DNA of 44,377 bases from an uncultured Collinsella sp. (GCA_900541045.1 UQID01000021.1:1-44377); one strand, 5' to 3'; shown: positions 15,950 to 24,672, counted from the first letter of the stretch. Numbers and translations: made by a program. Notes: generated from the letters alone by a model not told the origin.

Positions 15950-17413
15950 CTACTCGTCGTGCTTCTCCTCGCGGCGTGCAGCAGCGCGTGCGTCGTGGAT
16001 GCCCTTGATCGCGGCATGGCGAGCCGTTCGGGCATCATGGATGGCGTCGCGAGCCTCGGCGGTCGTCGCCTTGGCAGAGCGCAACTTGGCGGCCAGATCG
16101 GGGTTGGTTTCGGCGACCGCGGTAATCGCGGGGCCGTCGAGCTCCTCTTGCGTGGGCTCGGCCAAAAAGTCGATAGCATACTGGGCAGCCACCATGGAGC
16201 CCTTTGCCAGCACGGTCTCGTCAATCTTGTAAAAGCAGGAATGCTGGGCGTACGTGGCGCCAATCTTGGGGTTGCGCGTACCTACAAAGGCGAGCACGCC
16301 CGGTACGCGGCGCAGGTACTCCGAAAAATCCTCGCCCGAAAGCGTGCCGCGGTAATGGCCTTGACCGGTGGGACCCAGGCATTTGATTACAGCCTGACGA
16401 CAACGCTCGCTCGAGGCGGCGTCGTTTTCGACCTTGTAGTTGGCGATGGTGTAGTCGGTGAGCTCTGCCTCGGCGCCCAAGGCGGCCGCGGTATGCTCCA
16501 CGATGCGGCGCATAAGCTCCGGCATTTCCTCGTGGGTCGAATCGCCGTAGGTGCGCACCGTGCCGGCGAGGTAGGCCGTGCCGGCGATAACATTGCGCGC
16601 GGTGCCGCCGTGCAGCTCGCCGACGGTGATGACAGCCGGCTCATAGGGGCTGATCTCGCGCGAAACGATGGTCTGCAGGGCATTGACGATCTCGGCGGCC
16701 ACCATGACGGCGTCGTGGCCGCGCTGGGGCATGGCGCCGTGGCACGAGGTGCCGCGGACATCGATGCGGAACCAGTCGGTATTGGCCATGCGCGGTCCGG
16801 GCTCGCAGCTCACGGTGCCGGCGTCGACCTCACTCCAGATGTGCGCGGCGTAGGCGCCATCGACGCCGTCGAGCACGCCCGTGCCGATCATGAGCTTGGC
16901 GCCTTGGCCGTTTTCCTCGCTGGGCTGGAAGACGATGCGGACTTCGCCGTGGATGTCGTCGGTCATATGGCGCAGGATTTGCAGCGTGCCGAGCATCATG
17001 GCGATATGGCAGTCGTGGCCGCAGGCGTGCATGCAGCCCTCGTTGACGCTGGCGAACTCCTCGCCGGTCTGCTCGGTGACGGGCAGGGCGTCGATGTCGG
17101 CGCGCAGCAGGATGCGGCGGCGTGGCGTGCCGTCCTCGCGATAGGCGTCGGGCGCGGTGCCGCGAAGGGTCGCCACAAGGCCCGTCTTAAGGGGACGCTC
17201 GTAGGGGATATTCATGGCATCGAGCTGGTTGGCGATGTCGGAGGTCGTGCGCTCCTCGGCGAGGCTCAGCTCCGGGTGCTTATGGAAGTGCCGGCGCTGC
17301 TTGATGATATAGGGTTCAAACTCGGTAGCGATATCTTTGATGGCTGCGGTGACGTCGTCAGCCGCGCGAGCCTCGGTCGCCGCCATAATCTGCTGTGCCT
17401 TGGTCTTCGTCAT
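15950..17413 (-). CDS. M20-family amidohydrolase (N-acyl-amino-acid hydrolase type)
   Basis: Cytosolic dinuclear-metal hydrolase of 487 aa that cleaves an acyl or peptide bond. Signatures of the AmhX/hippurate-hydrolase branch are HFHKHPELS (residues 42-50), RADIDALP (104-111), HACGHDCH with Cys131 and His133, PSEENGQGAK with Glu166-Glu167, and His391 near the end. AAGGAG before the ATG at 17413 fixes the start. Residues 421-487 form an unusual alanine-rich helical extension with heptad-like HDAR repeats after the catalytic fold ends. It is divergent from another amidohydrolase. The exact substrate (aminoacyl, indole-acetyl or similar) is unknown. Confidence 0.85.
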   Translation of the reverse strand: MTKTKAQQIMAATEARAADDVTAAIKDIATEFEPYIIKQRRHFHKHPELSLAEERTTSDIANQLDAMNIPYERPLKTGLVATLRGTAPDAYREDGTPRRRILLRADIDALPVTEQTGEEFASVNEGCMHACGHDCHIAMMLGTLQILRHMTDDIHGEVRIVFQPSEENGQGAKLMIGTGVLDGVDGAYAAHIWSEVDAGTVSCEPGPRMANTDWFRIDVRGTSCHGAMPQRGHDAVMVAAEIVNALQTIVSREISPYEPAVITVGELHGGTARNVIAGTAYLAGTVRTYGDSTHEEMPELMRRIVEHTAAALGAEAELTDYTIANYKVENDAASSERCRQAVIKCLGPTGQGHYRGTLSGEDFSEYLRRVPGVLAFVGTRNPKIGATYAQHSCFYKIDETVLAKGSMVAAQYAIDFLAEPTQEELDGPAITAVAETNPDLAAKLRSAKATTAEARDAIHDARTARHAAIKGIHDARAAARREEKHDE

Positions 17414-17515
17414 GGTCGATTTGCTCCTTGCTGGGTTGATCGCAAAATCGTACAGGCTCTCTCCAGTATGCCACCTGCCGCTAGGGCTGGTAAAGTTGCC
17501 GTTTGCCGCTTGGGG

Positions 17516-17543
17516 TTTTGTTGCAAGGGCGGGGGAGTACACT
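17516..17543 (+). promoter_or_regulatory. Candidate promoter of the YtcJ-like gene
   Basis: TTTTGT (17516-17521) and TACACT (17538-17543) are separated by 16 nt, about 40 nt before the start codon. The -35 is weak. Confidence 0.35.
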
Positions 17544-17581
17544 CGGGGGTGTTGAATTTCCTGCCAGAGATGGGGATGCCC

Positions 17582-19219
17582 ATGCAACATATCGATCGGA
17601 TTATCCGCTCCAAGAACGTCTTTACCGCGCAAGACGGCATCGATACCGCCCGCGAGCTGGCGATTGCCATCGCAGGCGACCATATCGTCGCAGTCGGTGC
17701 GCCCGATGACGTGATTGCCGCCGCGCCTGCCGCCACGTCGGTTATCGACTACGGCGAGCAGTTTGTCTGCCCCGGCTTTCATGACGCTCATCTGCACTTC
17801 TTCCATACCTCGGTCGGTTCCTCGCCGTACATGCTCATGGATATGGGCACGTCCGAGGCTGCGCTAGTGCAGCACGCGCTCGAGTTTTCCCGGGACCTGC
17901 CCGATGACGCTTGGGTTGTGACGCAGGGCTGGCGCGACTACCGTTGGGATCCGCCCGAGCATCCTACCAAGGCGTCGCTCGATGCGGCATTCCCCGATCG
18001 TCCCTGCGTTATGTATTCGGGCGACGGGCACACGCTTTGGCTCAACAGCCGCGCACTCGAGGCGCTCGGCGTCACACGCGACAGCGAGCCGCCAGCGGGC
18101 GGCAGTTACGACAAGGACGCAAACGGCGAGCTCACGGGCATTGCTCACGAGGCGGCTGCTATGCAGCTGCTGCCGCGCTGTCTTGAGTGGCTGGGGGAGG
18201 ATCGCATTGCAAGCGCTTACGTCGATCAAATGAGGCGTATGGCCGAGCAGGGCATCACTTCGATCTGCGACATGTCGCTCATGCCCATGCCGGGCTGCGA
18301 CTTTATCCGCGACGACGTCTACGACAAACTACAGGCAGCCGGCAAGTTGGGCATCCGAGCCCATCTGTTCCCCACGCTGCTGGATGACCAGTCGCGCTTG
18401 GAAGAGCTGCAGACCCGCTACGCGAACAACGCGCTGCTCTCGGCGCCAGGCTTTAAGCAGTTCTTCGACGGCGTGTCGAGCGAACACACGGCATATCTCA
18501 CCGAGCCCTATACCAACCCGCGCTTCCCGGGCGACCAGGGTCGCCTGACGGTTCCTGTCGAGCGCATGCGCAAGTTGGTTCTGGCGGCAGCCGAGCGTGG
18601 CCACACCGTGCGCATTCACGTTATCGGCGACGGTGCCATCCATGCTGCGCTCGATATCTTTGAGGAGGCGGCAGAGCTCTACGGTCTGCCCCCGCACGGC
18701 CATAATACGCTTGAGCATTTGGAGAATCTGCTGCCTCAGGATATCGATCGTCTGCGCAAGCTCAACGTCATTGCCTCGAGCCAGCCTTGCCACATCACGC
18801 TCGACCCGGGTGGCCCGGAGCGCGACCTGGGCCTGGAACGCAGCCGCATCATGTGGCCGTTTGCGACCTATAAGCAGCGCGGCATCCGCCAAGCTTTCGG
18901 TACCGATAGCCCCATCACAGCCGTTACCAGCATGAACGTGCTCTACACGGCCATCACGCGCCAAGACCCCCGCAGCCACTGGCCCGAGGGCGGCTGGCTT
19001 TCCAGCGAGCGCATCGACGCGGCAACTGCCCTGCGCAACTACACCCTGGGCAGCGCCTACGCGGCAGGCGACGAGCGAAACCTCGGCAGCCTGGAACCCG
19101 GCAAATACGCCGACCTGGTAGTCCTGGACCAAAACCCGCTCACCATCGACCCCCAAGAGCTCCAGGCTACCAAGGTTCAGGCCACCTACCTGGCAGGCAA
19201 CTTAATCTACGAGCGCTAA
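17582..19219 (+). CDS. YtcJ-like metal-dependent amidohydrolase
   Basis: A 545-aa member of the amidohydrolase superfamily, resembling YtcJ and N-substituted formamide deformylases. The metal site is visible: GFHDAHLHF with His70 and His72, HVIGDGAIHA with His346, and TDSP with Asp442. The C-terminal GSLEPGKYADLVVLDQNPL strand is typical. The real N-terminus is MQHIDRIIRSKNVFT; ATGs at 17570, 17576 and 17582 are all possible, with GATGGGG best placed for the last. The open frame continues far upstream but only antisense to the M20 gene. Substrate unknown. Paired divergently with an M20 hydrolase, so a shared salvage role is possible. Confidence 0.85.
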   Translation: MQHIDRIIRSKNVFTAQDGIDTARELAIAIAGDHIVAVGAPDDVIAAAPAATSVIDYGEQFVCPGFHDAHLHFFHTSVGSSPYMLMDMGTSEAALVQHALEFSRDLPDDAWVVTQGWRDYRWDPPEHPTKASLDAAFPDRPCVMYSGDGHTLWLNSRALEALGVTRDSEPPAGGSYDKDANGELTGIAHEAAAMQLLPRCLEWLGEDRIASAYVDQMRRMAEQGITSICDMSLMPMPGCDFIRDDVYDKLQAAGKLGIRAHLFPTLLDDQSRLEELQTRYANNALLSAPGFKQFFDGVSSEHTAYLTEPYTNPRFPGDQGRLTVPVERMRKLVLAAAERGHTVRIHVIGDGAIHAALDIFEEAAELYGLPPHGHNTLEHLENLLPQDIDRLRKLNVIASSQPCHITLDPGGPERDLGLERSRIMWPFATYKQRGIRQAFGTDSPITAVTSMNVLYTAITRQDPRSHWPEGGWLSSERIDAATALRNYTLGSAYAAGDERNLGSLEPGKYADLVVLDQNPLTIDPQELQATKVQATYLAGNLIYER

Positions 19220-19251
19220 CCCCATCCGCATCGCCATTTTGCTGCACTGAC

Positions 19252-19450
19252 TTTTCCGAATGCCGGGCCCGAATTGGTCAACCTGGCTCCCGGGGCGGAC
19301 CGGAGGGCATGAAGTTTGTCGCGAGTTCCGCACGCAAAGGAAAGCACTTAATGTGCTTTCCGTCTTGCGCAGGACTGTGGAGCAGCAAACTTCATGCCCT
19401 CCGGTCCGCCCCGGGAGCCACTGCTGGGTTATCCCCCGGCATTCAGAAAA
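19252..19450. repeat. Long nested fold-back element upstream of groES
   Basis: This fills most of the 368-nt gap between the amidohydrolase and groES. The core is a perfect 35-bp inverted repeat (19284-19318 with 19386-19420). Inside it is a 9-bp hairpin GGAAAGCAC-TTAAT-GTGCTTTCC. Outside are 16-bp arms with one mismatch (19252-19267 with 19435-19450, containing GAATGCCGGG). The transcript would form one long stepped hairpin. The core, 137 bp, matches in size and design the element after groEL. It carries no ORF and probably also terminates the upstream gene. Confidence 0.85.
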
Positions 19451-19486
19451 TCTAAGTGCCAAAAAATAAGATTTTTTGACTCCGTG

Positions 19487-19515
19487 TTGTATAACCCGCC
19501 ATTCGTGGGTACCAT
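19487..19515 (+). promoter_or_regulatory. Candidate groESL promoter
   Basis: TTGTAT (19487-19492), a 17-nt spacer and TACCAT (19510-19515) lie 73 nt before groES. I find neither a CIRCE element (TTAGCACTC-N9-GAGTGCTAA) nor a HAIR element in the gap. Confidence 0.35.
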
Positions 19516-19545
19516 TCAACGCGTACGCAAACAAAAAGGGTTAAC

Positions 19546-19566
19546 CCGCGCGGCATGACCGCGCGG
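19546..19566 (+). promoter_or_regulatory. GC hairpin in the groES leader
   Basis: CCGCGCGG (19546-19553), loop CATGA, CCGCGCGG (19559-19566). It ends just before the AAAGGAGGA ribosome site (19572-19580) and follows a GGGTTAACCC palindrome (19538-19547). Confidence 0.6.
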
Positions 19567-19587
19567 CCCACAAAGGAGGAAACAAGC

Positions 19588-19881
19588 ATGTCGTCTTTGA
19601 AGCCGCTTGCAGATCGCGTCCTGGTCAAGCCCGACGAGGCCGAGCAGAAGACCGCTTCTGGTCTGTACATCGCCAGCAACGCTCAGGAGAAGCCGCAGCG
19701 CGGCACCATCGTTGCCGTTGGCGCCGGTAAGGTCAACGACAAGGGCGAGCGCATCCCCATGGACGTTCAGGTCGGCGACGTTGTCATCTACGGTAAGTTC
19801 GGTGGCAACGAGGTCAAGGTCGACGGCGAGAAGTATCTGCTCATGCGCGCCGACGACATCTACGCCGTCGTCGAGGCCTAG
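19588..19881 (+). CDS. groES: Co-chaperonin GroES
   Basis: A 97-aa lid of the GroEL folding chamber. N-terminal LKPLADRVLVKPDEAEQKTASGLYI and the mobile-loop region (ASNAQEKPQRGTIVAVG) are canonical, and the C-terminal KYLLMRADDIYAVVE strand completes the fold. AAAGGAGGA at 19572-19580 fixes the ATG at 19588 rather than one at 19555. It is followed by groEL after 96 nt, the usual operon. The leader carries a strong GC hairpin but no recognised heat-shock operator. Confidence 0.97.
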   Translation: MSSLKPLADRVLVKPDEAEQKTASGLYIASNAQEKPQRGTIVAVGAGKVNDKGERIPMDVQVGDVVIYGKFGGNEVKVDGEKYLLMRADDIYAVVEA

Positions 19882-19977
19882 TCTCGTCAGAATCTCTGAT
19901 TCGTCTTTGAACGCGTCCGCCGCATAGGACTCGGAAGCGGCGACGCGAGTCACATTTCTTTTGGAGGATTACCTACC

Positions 19978-21615
19978 ATGGCAAAGAACATTACGTTCAA
20001 CACCGATGCCCGCGCCAAGCTCGCCAAGGGCGTCAACACTCTGGCCGACGCCGTTACCGTCACCATGGGCCCCAAGGGCCGCTACGTTGCGCTGCAGCGC
20101 ACGTTCGGTGCCCCGACCATCACCAACGACGGCGTTTCCGTCGCTAAGGAGATCGAGCTCGAGGACAACATCGAGAACATGGGCGCTCAGCTGGTGAAGG
20201 AGGTCGCCACCAAGACCAACGACACCGTGGGTGACGGCACCACCACCGCAACCCTGCTCGCCCAGGCCATCGTCAATGACGGCCTGCGCAACGTCGCCGC
20301 TGGCGCCAACCCGCTGGCCATCCGTCGCGGCATCGACAAGGCCGTCAACGCCGCCGTCGCCGAGATGAAGAAGCAGGCCAAGCCGGTCGAGACCAAGGAG
20401 CAGATTGCTTCCGTCGGTACCATCTCTGCCGGTGACCCCGAGGTTGGCGAGAAGATCGCCGAGGCCATGGAGGTCGTGGGCAAGGACGGCGTCATCACCG
20501 TCGAGGATTCCCAGACGTTCGACATCACCATCGACACCGTCGAGGGCATGCAGTTCGACAAGGGCTATGTCTCCGCTTACTTCGTCACGGACAACGACCG
20601 CATGGAGGCCGTGATGAAGGATCCGTACATCCTCATCACCGACCAGAAGATCTCCAGCGTTCAGGACATCATGCCTGTTCTCGAGGCTGTCCAGCGCGCC
20701 GGCCGTGGCCTGCTCATCATCGCTGAGGACATCGACGGCGAGGCTCTGCCGACCCTGGTCCTCAACAAGATCCGTGGCGCTCTCAACGTCTGCGCCGTCA
20801 AGGCCCCGGGCTACGGCGATCGCCGCAAGCGCATCCTCGAGGACATCGCCGTCCTCACCGGTGGCCAGGCCGCTCTGGACGAGCTGGGCGTGAAGGTCGC
20901 TGACATCACCGCCGATATGCTCGGTACCGCTAAGTCCGTCACCATCTCCAAGGACAACACCGTCGTCGTCGGCGGCGCTGGCTCCAAGGAGGCCATCGAC
21001 GCCCGCATCGCTCAGATCAAGGGTGAGATGGAGAACACCACCTCTGACTTCGACCGTGAGAAGCTCCAGGAGCGCCTGGCAAAGCTCTCCGGTGGCGTTG
21101 CCGTCATCAAGGTCGGCGCTGCTACCGAGTCCGAGCTCAAGGAGATCAAGCACCGCGTCGAGGATGCCCTGCAGGCTACCCGCGCTGCTGTCGAGGAGGG
21201 CATCGTCGCCGGCGGCGGCGTCGCCTTCATGGACGCTGCTCCTGCGCTCGATGCTGTCGAGATCGACGACCCCGAGGAGAAGATCGGCGTCGACATCGTC
21301 AAGAAGGCTCTGACCGCTCCGGTCGCCACCATCGCCAAGAACGCTGGCTTTGAGGGCGCTGTCGTGGTCGACAAGGTTGCCGAGCTGCCTGCTGGCCAGG
21401 GTCTCAACTCTGCCAACGGCGAGTGGGGCGACATGATTGAGATGGGCGTCCTCGACCCCGTCAAGGTCAGCCGCGTCACCCTGCAGAACGCTGCTTCTGT
21501 CGCCAGCCTGATTCTCATCACCGAGGCCACCGTCTCCGATGTGCCCAAGAACACTCAGCTTGAGGACGCTATCGCTGCTGCCACCGCTGGTCAGCAGGGC
21601 GGCGGTATGTACTAA
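19978..21615 (+). CDS. groEL: Chaperonin GroEL
   Basis: ATP-driven 60-kDa folding chamber subunit, 545 aa, full length for the family. Visible signatures are TMGPKGRYV near residues 27-35, VGDGTTTAT near 84-92 (ATP site), and AAVEEGIVAGGG near 400. The C-terminus is a short GGGMY rather than the long GGM repeat of many homologues. GGAGG upstream supports the ATG. Codon use is highly biased, consistent with abundant expression. It is ended by a terminator hairpin nested in a long inverted repeat. Confidence 0.98.
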   Translation: MAKNITFNTDARAKLAKGVNTLADAVTVTMGPKGRYVALQRTFGAPTITNDGVSVAKEIELEDNIENMGAQLVKEVATKTNDTVGDGTTTATLLAQAIVNDGLRNVAAGANPLAIRRGIDKAVNAAVAEMKKQAKPVETKEQIASVGTISAGDPEVGEKIAEAMEVVGKDGVITVEDSQTFDITIDTVEGMQFDKGYVSAYFVTDNDRMEAVMKDPYILITDQKISSVQDIMPVLEAVQRAGRGLLIIAEDIDGEALPTLVLNKIRGALNVCAVKAPGYGDRRKRILEDIAVLTGGQAALDELGVKVADITADMLGTAKSVTISKDNTVVVGGAGSKEAIDARIAQIKGEMENTTSDFDREKLQERLAKLSGGVAVIKVGAATESELKEIKHRVEDALQATRAAVEEGIVAGGGVAFMDAAPALDAVEIDDPEEKIGVDIVKKALTAPVATIAKNAGFEGAVVVDKVAELPAGQGLNSANGEWGDMIEMGVLDPVKVSRVTLQNAASVASLILITEATVSDVPKNTQLEDAIAAATAGQQGGGMY

Positions 21616-21645
21616 GGCCGACAAGGTCTAGAACTCCCACCGGGA

Positions 21646-21780
21646 ATCCGGGGGCGTGACGGGGTTTCTCTCCGGAACGTCCTCGGACATGCAAAGAGGC
21701 TCCGCATTGCGCTTCGCGCTGCGGAGCCTCTTTGCGTCCTGCGGAATGTTCCGGAGAGAAACCCCGTCACGCCCCCGGAT
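21646..21780. repeat. Long nested fold-back element downstream of groEL
   Basis: Perfect 33-bp inverted repeat (21646-21678 with 21748-21780). Nested inside is a perfect 16-bp hairpin (21691-21706 with 21720-21735) of terminator type (AAAGAGGCTCCGC...). The unpaired 12-nt segments between the two stems both begin GTCCT and end in AT. Total length is 135 bp against 137 bp for the element before groES, with little sequence identity. Confidence 0.9.
21691..21740 (+). terminator. Probable groESL terminator, inner hairpin of the fold-back
   Basis: A 16-bp perfect stem, 76 nt past the groEL stop. The sequence after the stem is CTTTGCGTCC, so the T run is poor and termination strength is uncertain. 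Confidence 0.55.
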
Positions 21781-21949
21781 CCCCTGCGTTTACGGCCTTG
21801 AGGTCGGCGTGGGCGGAGAATGTGGTTGATGGGGATACGTGTCCCTTTCGCTGTTTCGCGCTTTGCGCGAAAGGCGCGCTACTTTGGAGCGAACGGAGAA
21901 CGTGGTTGTTGCGGCAACTGATCCCCACCATAAATTACCCTTGGCATAC
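21781..21949. other. Non-coding gap before the ribU promoter
   Basis: No credible gene. It holds a direct repeat, GGAGAA(T/C)GTGGTTG(A/T)TG at 21815-21831 and 21895-21911, and a hairpin TTTCGCGC-TTT-GCGCGAAA (21854-21872) between the copies. Their role is unknown. Confidence 0.5.
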
Positions 21950-21977
21950 TTGCGCGAAAGCCTGCCCGTGCTACACT
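21950..21977 (+). promoter_or_regulatory. Candidate ribU promoter
   Basis: TTGCGC (21950-21955), a 16-nt spacer and TACACT (21972-21977). The expected start, near 21984, is just before the FMN aptamer. Confidence 0.5.
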
Positions 21978-21988
21978 TGCAATTGCTG

Positions 21989-22168
21989 TTTCAGGGCGGG
22001 GTGAAATTCCCCACTGGCGGTAAATCGGGCGGTGCCAAAGGGGTACCGTGGCGCAGGAAACGTGCCTGCGGCCGAGCCGATGAGTCCGCGACCCGTGTGT
22101 GCGTTGGTTCGCATGCCGGCTGAACTGGTGAGATCCCAGTACCAACGGTTAGAGTCCGGATGAAAGAG
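21989..22168 (+). ncRNA. FMN riboswitch (RFN element)
   Basis: Flavin mononucleotide-sensing leader RNA. Its conserved parts are clear: TCAGGGCGGGGTGAAATTCC at the 5' end, ACTGGCGGTAAA, GCCGATGAGTCCGCGACCC in the middle, CTGGTGAGATCCCAGTACC, and the closing GGTTAGAGTCCGGATGAAAGA. The closing sequence lies about 13-20 nt before the ribU start codon and next to its ribosome site (AGAGGCAGGTG), so FMN binding probably blocks translation. It would turn down riboflavin uptake when FMN is plentiful. Confidence 0.96.
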
Positions 22169-22180
22169 GCAGGTGATCTT

Positions 22181-22771
22181 ATGTCTGAACAGTCGCAGCA
22201 TATCCATTTTGAGAACACGAATAGGTGGAGCACCAAACAGCTCGTTACCATGGCGTTGATGTGCGCCTTGGGAGCGCTGTTTATGTATGTGCAGCTGCCC
22301 ATCCTTCCCTCGGCGCCGTTTTTGACGTATGACCCGTCGCTGGTGCCGGCGATGGTGTGTGGATTTGCGTATGGCCCTGGTGCCGGCACCGCTGTTGCCG
22401 CCATGGCGATCGTTATCCATGCGCTTACCACGGGCGATTGGGTCGGTGCGCTTATGAACTTGGTTGCTACGCTGGGTTATATTCTGCCCGCGGCTATCGT
22501 CTACCAAAAGATGCACACCTATAAGGGTGCCGTGATTGGCCTAGTGCTCGGCGTCATTGCCGCTACGGCGCTGTCCATGGTTGCGAACCTGACCATTGGT
22601 GTTTGGTTCTGGTATGGCTCGGCCGATGTGATCGCCCCGCTCATGATTCCCGCCGTGCTGCCGTTCAATCTCATCAAGACCGTGCTTAACTCGGTGTTGA
22701 CGCTGGCGGTGTATAAGGCAGTCTCTAATCTCATCACGCCCAAGAAAGACCAGGTCAAAGGCCGCGCATGA
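22181..22771 (+). CDS. ribU: ECF transporter S component, riboflavin-specific
   Basis: Membrane-embedded binding subunit of 196 aa that captures riboflavin for an energy-coupling factor transporter. About six hydrophobic segments; the stretch KQLVTMALMCALGALFMYVQ and the LPFNLIKTVLNSVL segment are typical of RibU-like S components. Specificity is strongly supported by the FMN riboswitch directly upstream. The ATG at 22181 is chosen because an earlier in-frame ATG at 22160 is inside the riboswitch. The stop overlaps the next start (ATGA), giving a coupled S-A-T operon. Confidence 0.92.
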   Translation: MSEQSQHIHFENTNRWSTKQLVTMALMCALGALFMYVQLPILPSAPFLTYDPSLVPAMVCGFAYGPGAGTAVAAMAIVIHALTTGDWVGALMNLVATLGYILPAAIVYQKMHTYKGAVIGLVLGVIAATALSMVANLTIGVWFWYGSADVIAPLMIPAVLPFNLIKTVLNSVLTLAVYKAVSNLITPKKDQVKGRA

Positions 22772-24672
22772 TTGAGTGTCGGGGCGTTTCCTTTAGCTAT
22801 GACGGTGCTGCACCGGCGCTCGACGGCGTCGACCTGAACATCGAGGATGGCGAGTTTTTCTGCATCCTCGGTGGTAATGGGTCGGGCAAGTCGACGTTTG
22901 CCAAGCACCTGAATGCGCTGCTTCAGCCCGATGCGGGAACGGTGTACGTCAACGGCATGGACGCGTCCGATCCCGAGCTGGTCTACGACATCCGTTCGAC
23001 TGCGGGCATGGTGTTCCAGAACCCGGATGATCAGCTGGTGGCGACGCTTGTCGAGGACGATGTTGCGTTTGGTCCCGAGAACTTAGGGGTCGAATCGGCC
23101 CAGATTGCGCAGCGCGTACGCGAGGCGCTGAAGGGCGTGGGCCTGGTGGGCTTTGAGCGCCATGAGACCCACGCGCTTTCGGGCGGCCAAAAGCAGCGCG
23201 TGGCGCTTGCCGGCGTGCTCGCCATGGAACCGCGCGTGCTCATCTTGGATGAGGCCTCCTCGATGCTCGATCCGCGCGGGCGCAAGGGCCTTATGAAGGC
23301 CTGTCACGCGCTGCACGAACGCGGCATGACCATCGTGATGATTACGCACTTTATGGAAGAGGCCGCTGAGGCCGATCGCGTTGCTGTCTTCCAGACGGGC
23401 CGCGTTGCCATGCTCGGTACGCCCGAGGAGATCTTGACGCGGGCGGACGAACTCGCGCGGCTGAACCTGGATATGCCGGCATCGTGCTGTCTTGGCAGGG
23501 CGCTTCGCGCGAAGGGCGTGCCCATTTGCGCACGGGTGCGCGAGGCGGATATGGTCGCCGATATAGCGCAGGCTTATACCAAGCGGAGTGGGACAGGCAT
23601 CGCCGGGCGGCCTTTCGCATCCGATTCTCGTATCCCCGACAACGTCTCCTCTGGAATCGATGGCACAGACGCGCTGGAGCCCGTCATCGAGATTTCGCAC
23701 CTTTCGTATAGCTATTCGCTGAGCGCCCGCGAGCGCCGTCGCTGGCATAAGCGCTCGGCCGCTGCGGGCAAATCGAACAAACAGGCTCTCTGGGGCAACG
23801 ACCCCAGCAGTCCGTGGGCACTGCGCGACGTGTCTTTGACGGTGCGCCGCGGCGAGTTCCTGGGGCTAGCAGGCCATACCGGTTCGGGTAAATCCACACT
23901 GGTCCAGCACCTCAACGGATTAATCCGCCCGCAGGAGGGGAGCGTTTACGCGCTGGGGCTCGACCTATCAAGCAAGAAAGACGCCGCCGCGGTTAAGGCA
24001 AAGGTCGGCGTGGTGTTTCAGTATCCAGAGCGTCAGCTGTTTGCCGAGACCGTGGCACAGGACGTGGCATTTGGTCCGCATAACCTTGGCTTGTCGCAGG
24101 CCGAGGTTGCCCGCCGCGTTGAGTCATCGCTCGCGCGCGTGGGCCTCGACCTGGCCACGGTGGGCGACAAGAGCCCCTTTGAGCTTTCGGGCGGGCAGCA
24201 GCGGCGCGTGGCGTTTGCCGGCGTGCTTGCCATGGAGCCCGAGGTCCTGGTACTCGATGAGCCCATGGCGGGGCTCGATCCGGCGGCGCGCAGTGATTTC
24301 CTGGAGCTCATCGATCGACTTCACCATGGGGGCCTGACCATCGTCATGGTCTCACACAGTATGGATGACCTTGCCAATTGCTGCGACCGTATTGTCGTGA
24401 TGAACGAGGGCGAGGTGTTTGCCGAGGGCACGCCCGCTCAGGTGTTTGCGCATGCCGATGAGCTCAAGTCGATCGGCTTGGGTGTCCCCGCTGCCCAGCG
24501 CATGGCGCTGACGCTTGCGAAGGCAGGCGTGCCGCTGCGCTTTGACGGCCTCTATACGGTTGAGTCACTGGCAGACGAGTTGGTGGACCTGCTAATCGGT
24601 CGCTCGGACGGTCCTTCTAGCGTCGCGGACATTGCTAAATCCAAGACGGTCGCGCGAGAGAAGAGCTGCTAA
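22768..24672 (+). CDS. Fused EcfA1-EcfA2 ATPase of an ECF transporter
   Basis: One 634-aa polypeptide with two complete ABC ATPase domains, which are separate proteins in most ECF systems. Domain 1: Walker A GGNGSGKST (Lys41), signature LSGGQKQR, Walker B VLILDEASS. Domain 2 (from about residue 310): Walker A GHTGSGKST (Lys375), LSGGQQRR, Walker B VLVLDEP. The linker (about 255-310) and a basic insert RERRRWHKRSAA (about 322-333) are poorly conserved-looking. Both sites look active, though domain 1 has Ala in place of Pro after the Walker B DE. It starts within the ribU stop and ends in a one-base overlap with ecfT, so subunits are made together. Confidence 0.93.
   Translation: MIECRGVSFSYDGAAPALDGVDLNIEDGEFFCILGGNGSGKSTFAKHLNALLQPDAGTVYVNGMDASDPELVYDIRSTAGMVFQNPDDQLVATLVEDDVAFGPENLGVESAQIAQRVREALKGVGLVGFERHETHALSGGQKQRVALAGVLAMEPRVLILDEASSMLDPRGRKGLMKACHALHERGMTIVMITHFMEEAAEADRVAVFQTGRVAMLGTPEEILTRADELARLNLDMPASCCLGRALRAKGVPICARVREADMVADIAQAYTKRSGTGIAGRPFASDSRIPDNVSSGIDGTDALEPVIEISHLSYSYSLSARERRRWHKRSAAAGKSNKQALWGNDPSSPWALRDVSLTVRRGEFLGLAGHTGSGKSTLVQHLNGLIRPQEGSVYALGLDLSSKKDAAAVKAKVGVVFQYPERQLFAETVAQDVAFGPHNLGLSQAEVARRVESSLARVGLDLATVGDKSPFELSGGQQRRVAFAGVLAMEPEVLVLDEPMAGLDPAARSDFLELIDRLHHGGLTIVMVSHSMDDLANCCDRIVVMNEGEVFAEGTPAQVFAHADELKSIGLGVPAAQRMALTLAKAGVPLRFDGLYTVESLADELVDLLIGRSDGPSSVADIAKSKTVAREKSC

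Noticed and set aside
15959..17581. N-terminal extension of the YtcJ-like hydrolase back to 15959
   Set aside because: The extra 540 residues are antisense to the M20 gene and have no signal of coding; the family N-terminus begins at about 17582.
19451..19560. CIRCE or HAIR heat-shock operator before groES
   Set aside because: No TTAGCACTC/GAGTGCTAA or CTTGAGT/ACTCAAG pair is present in the gap.
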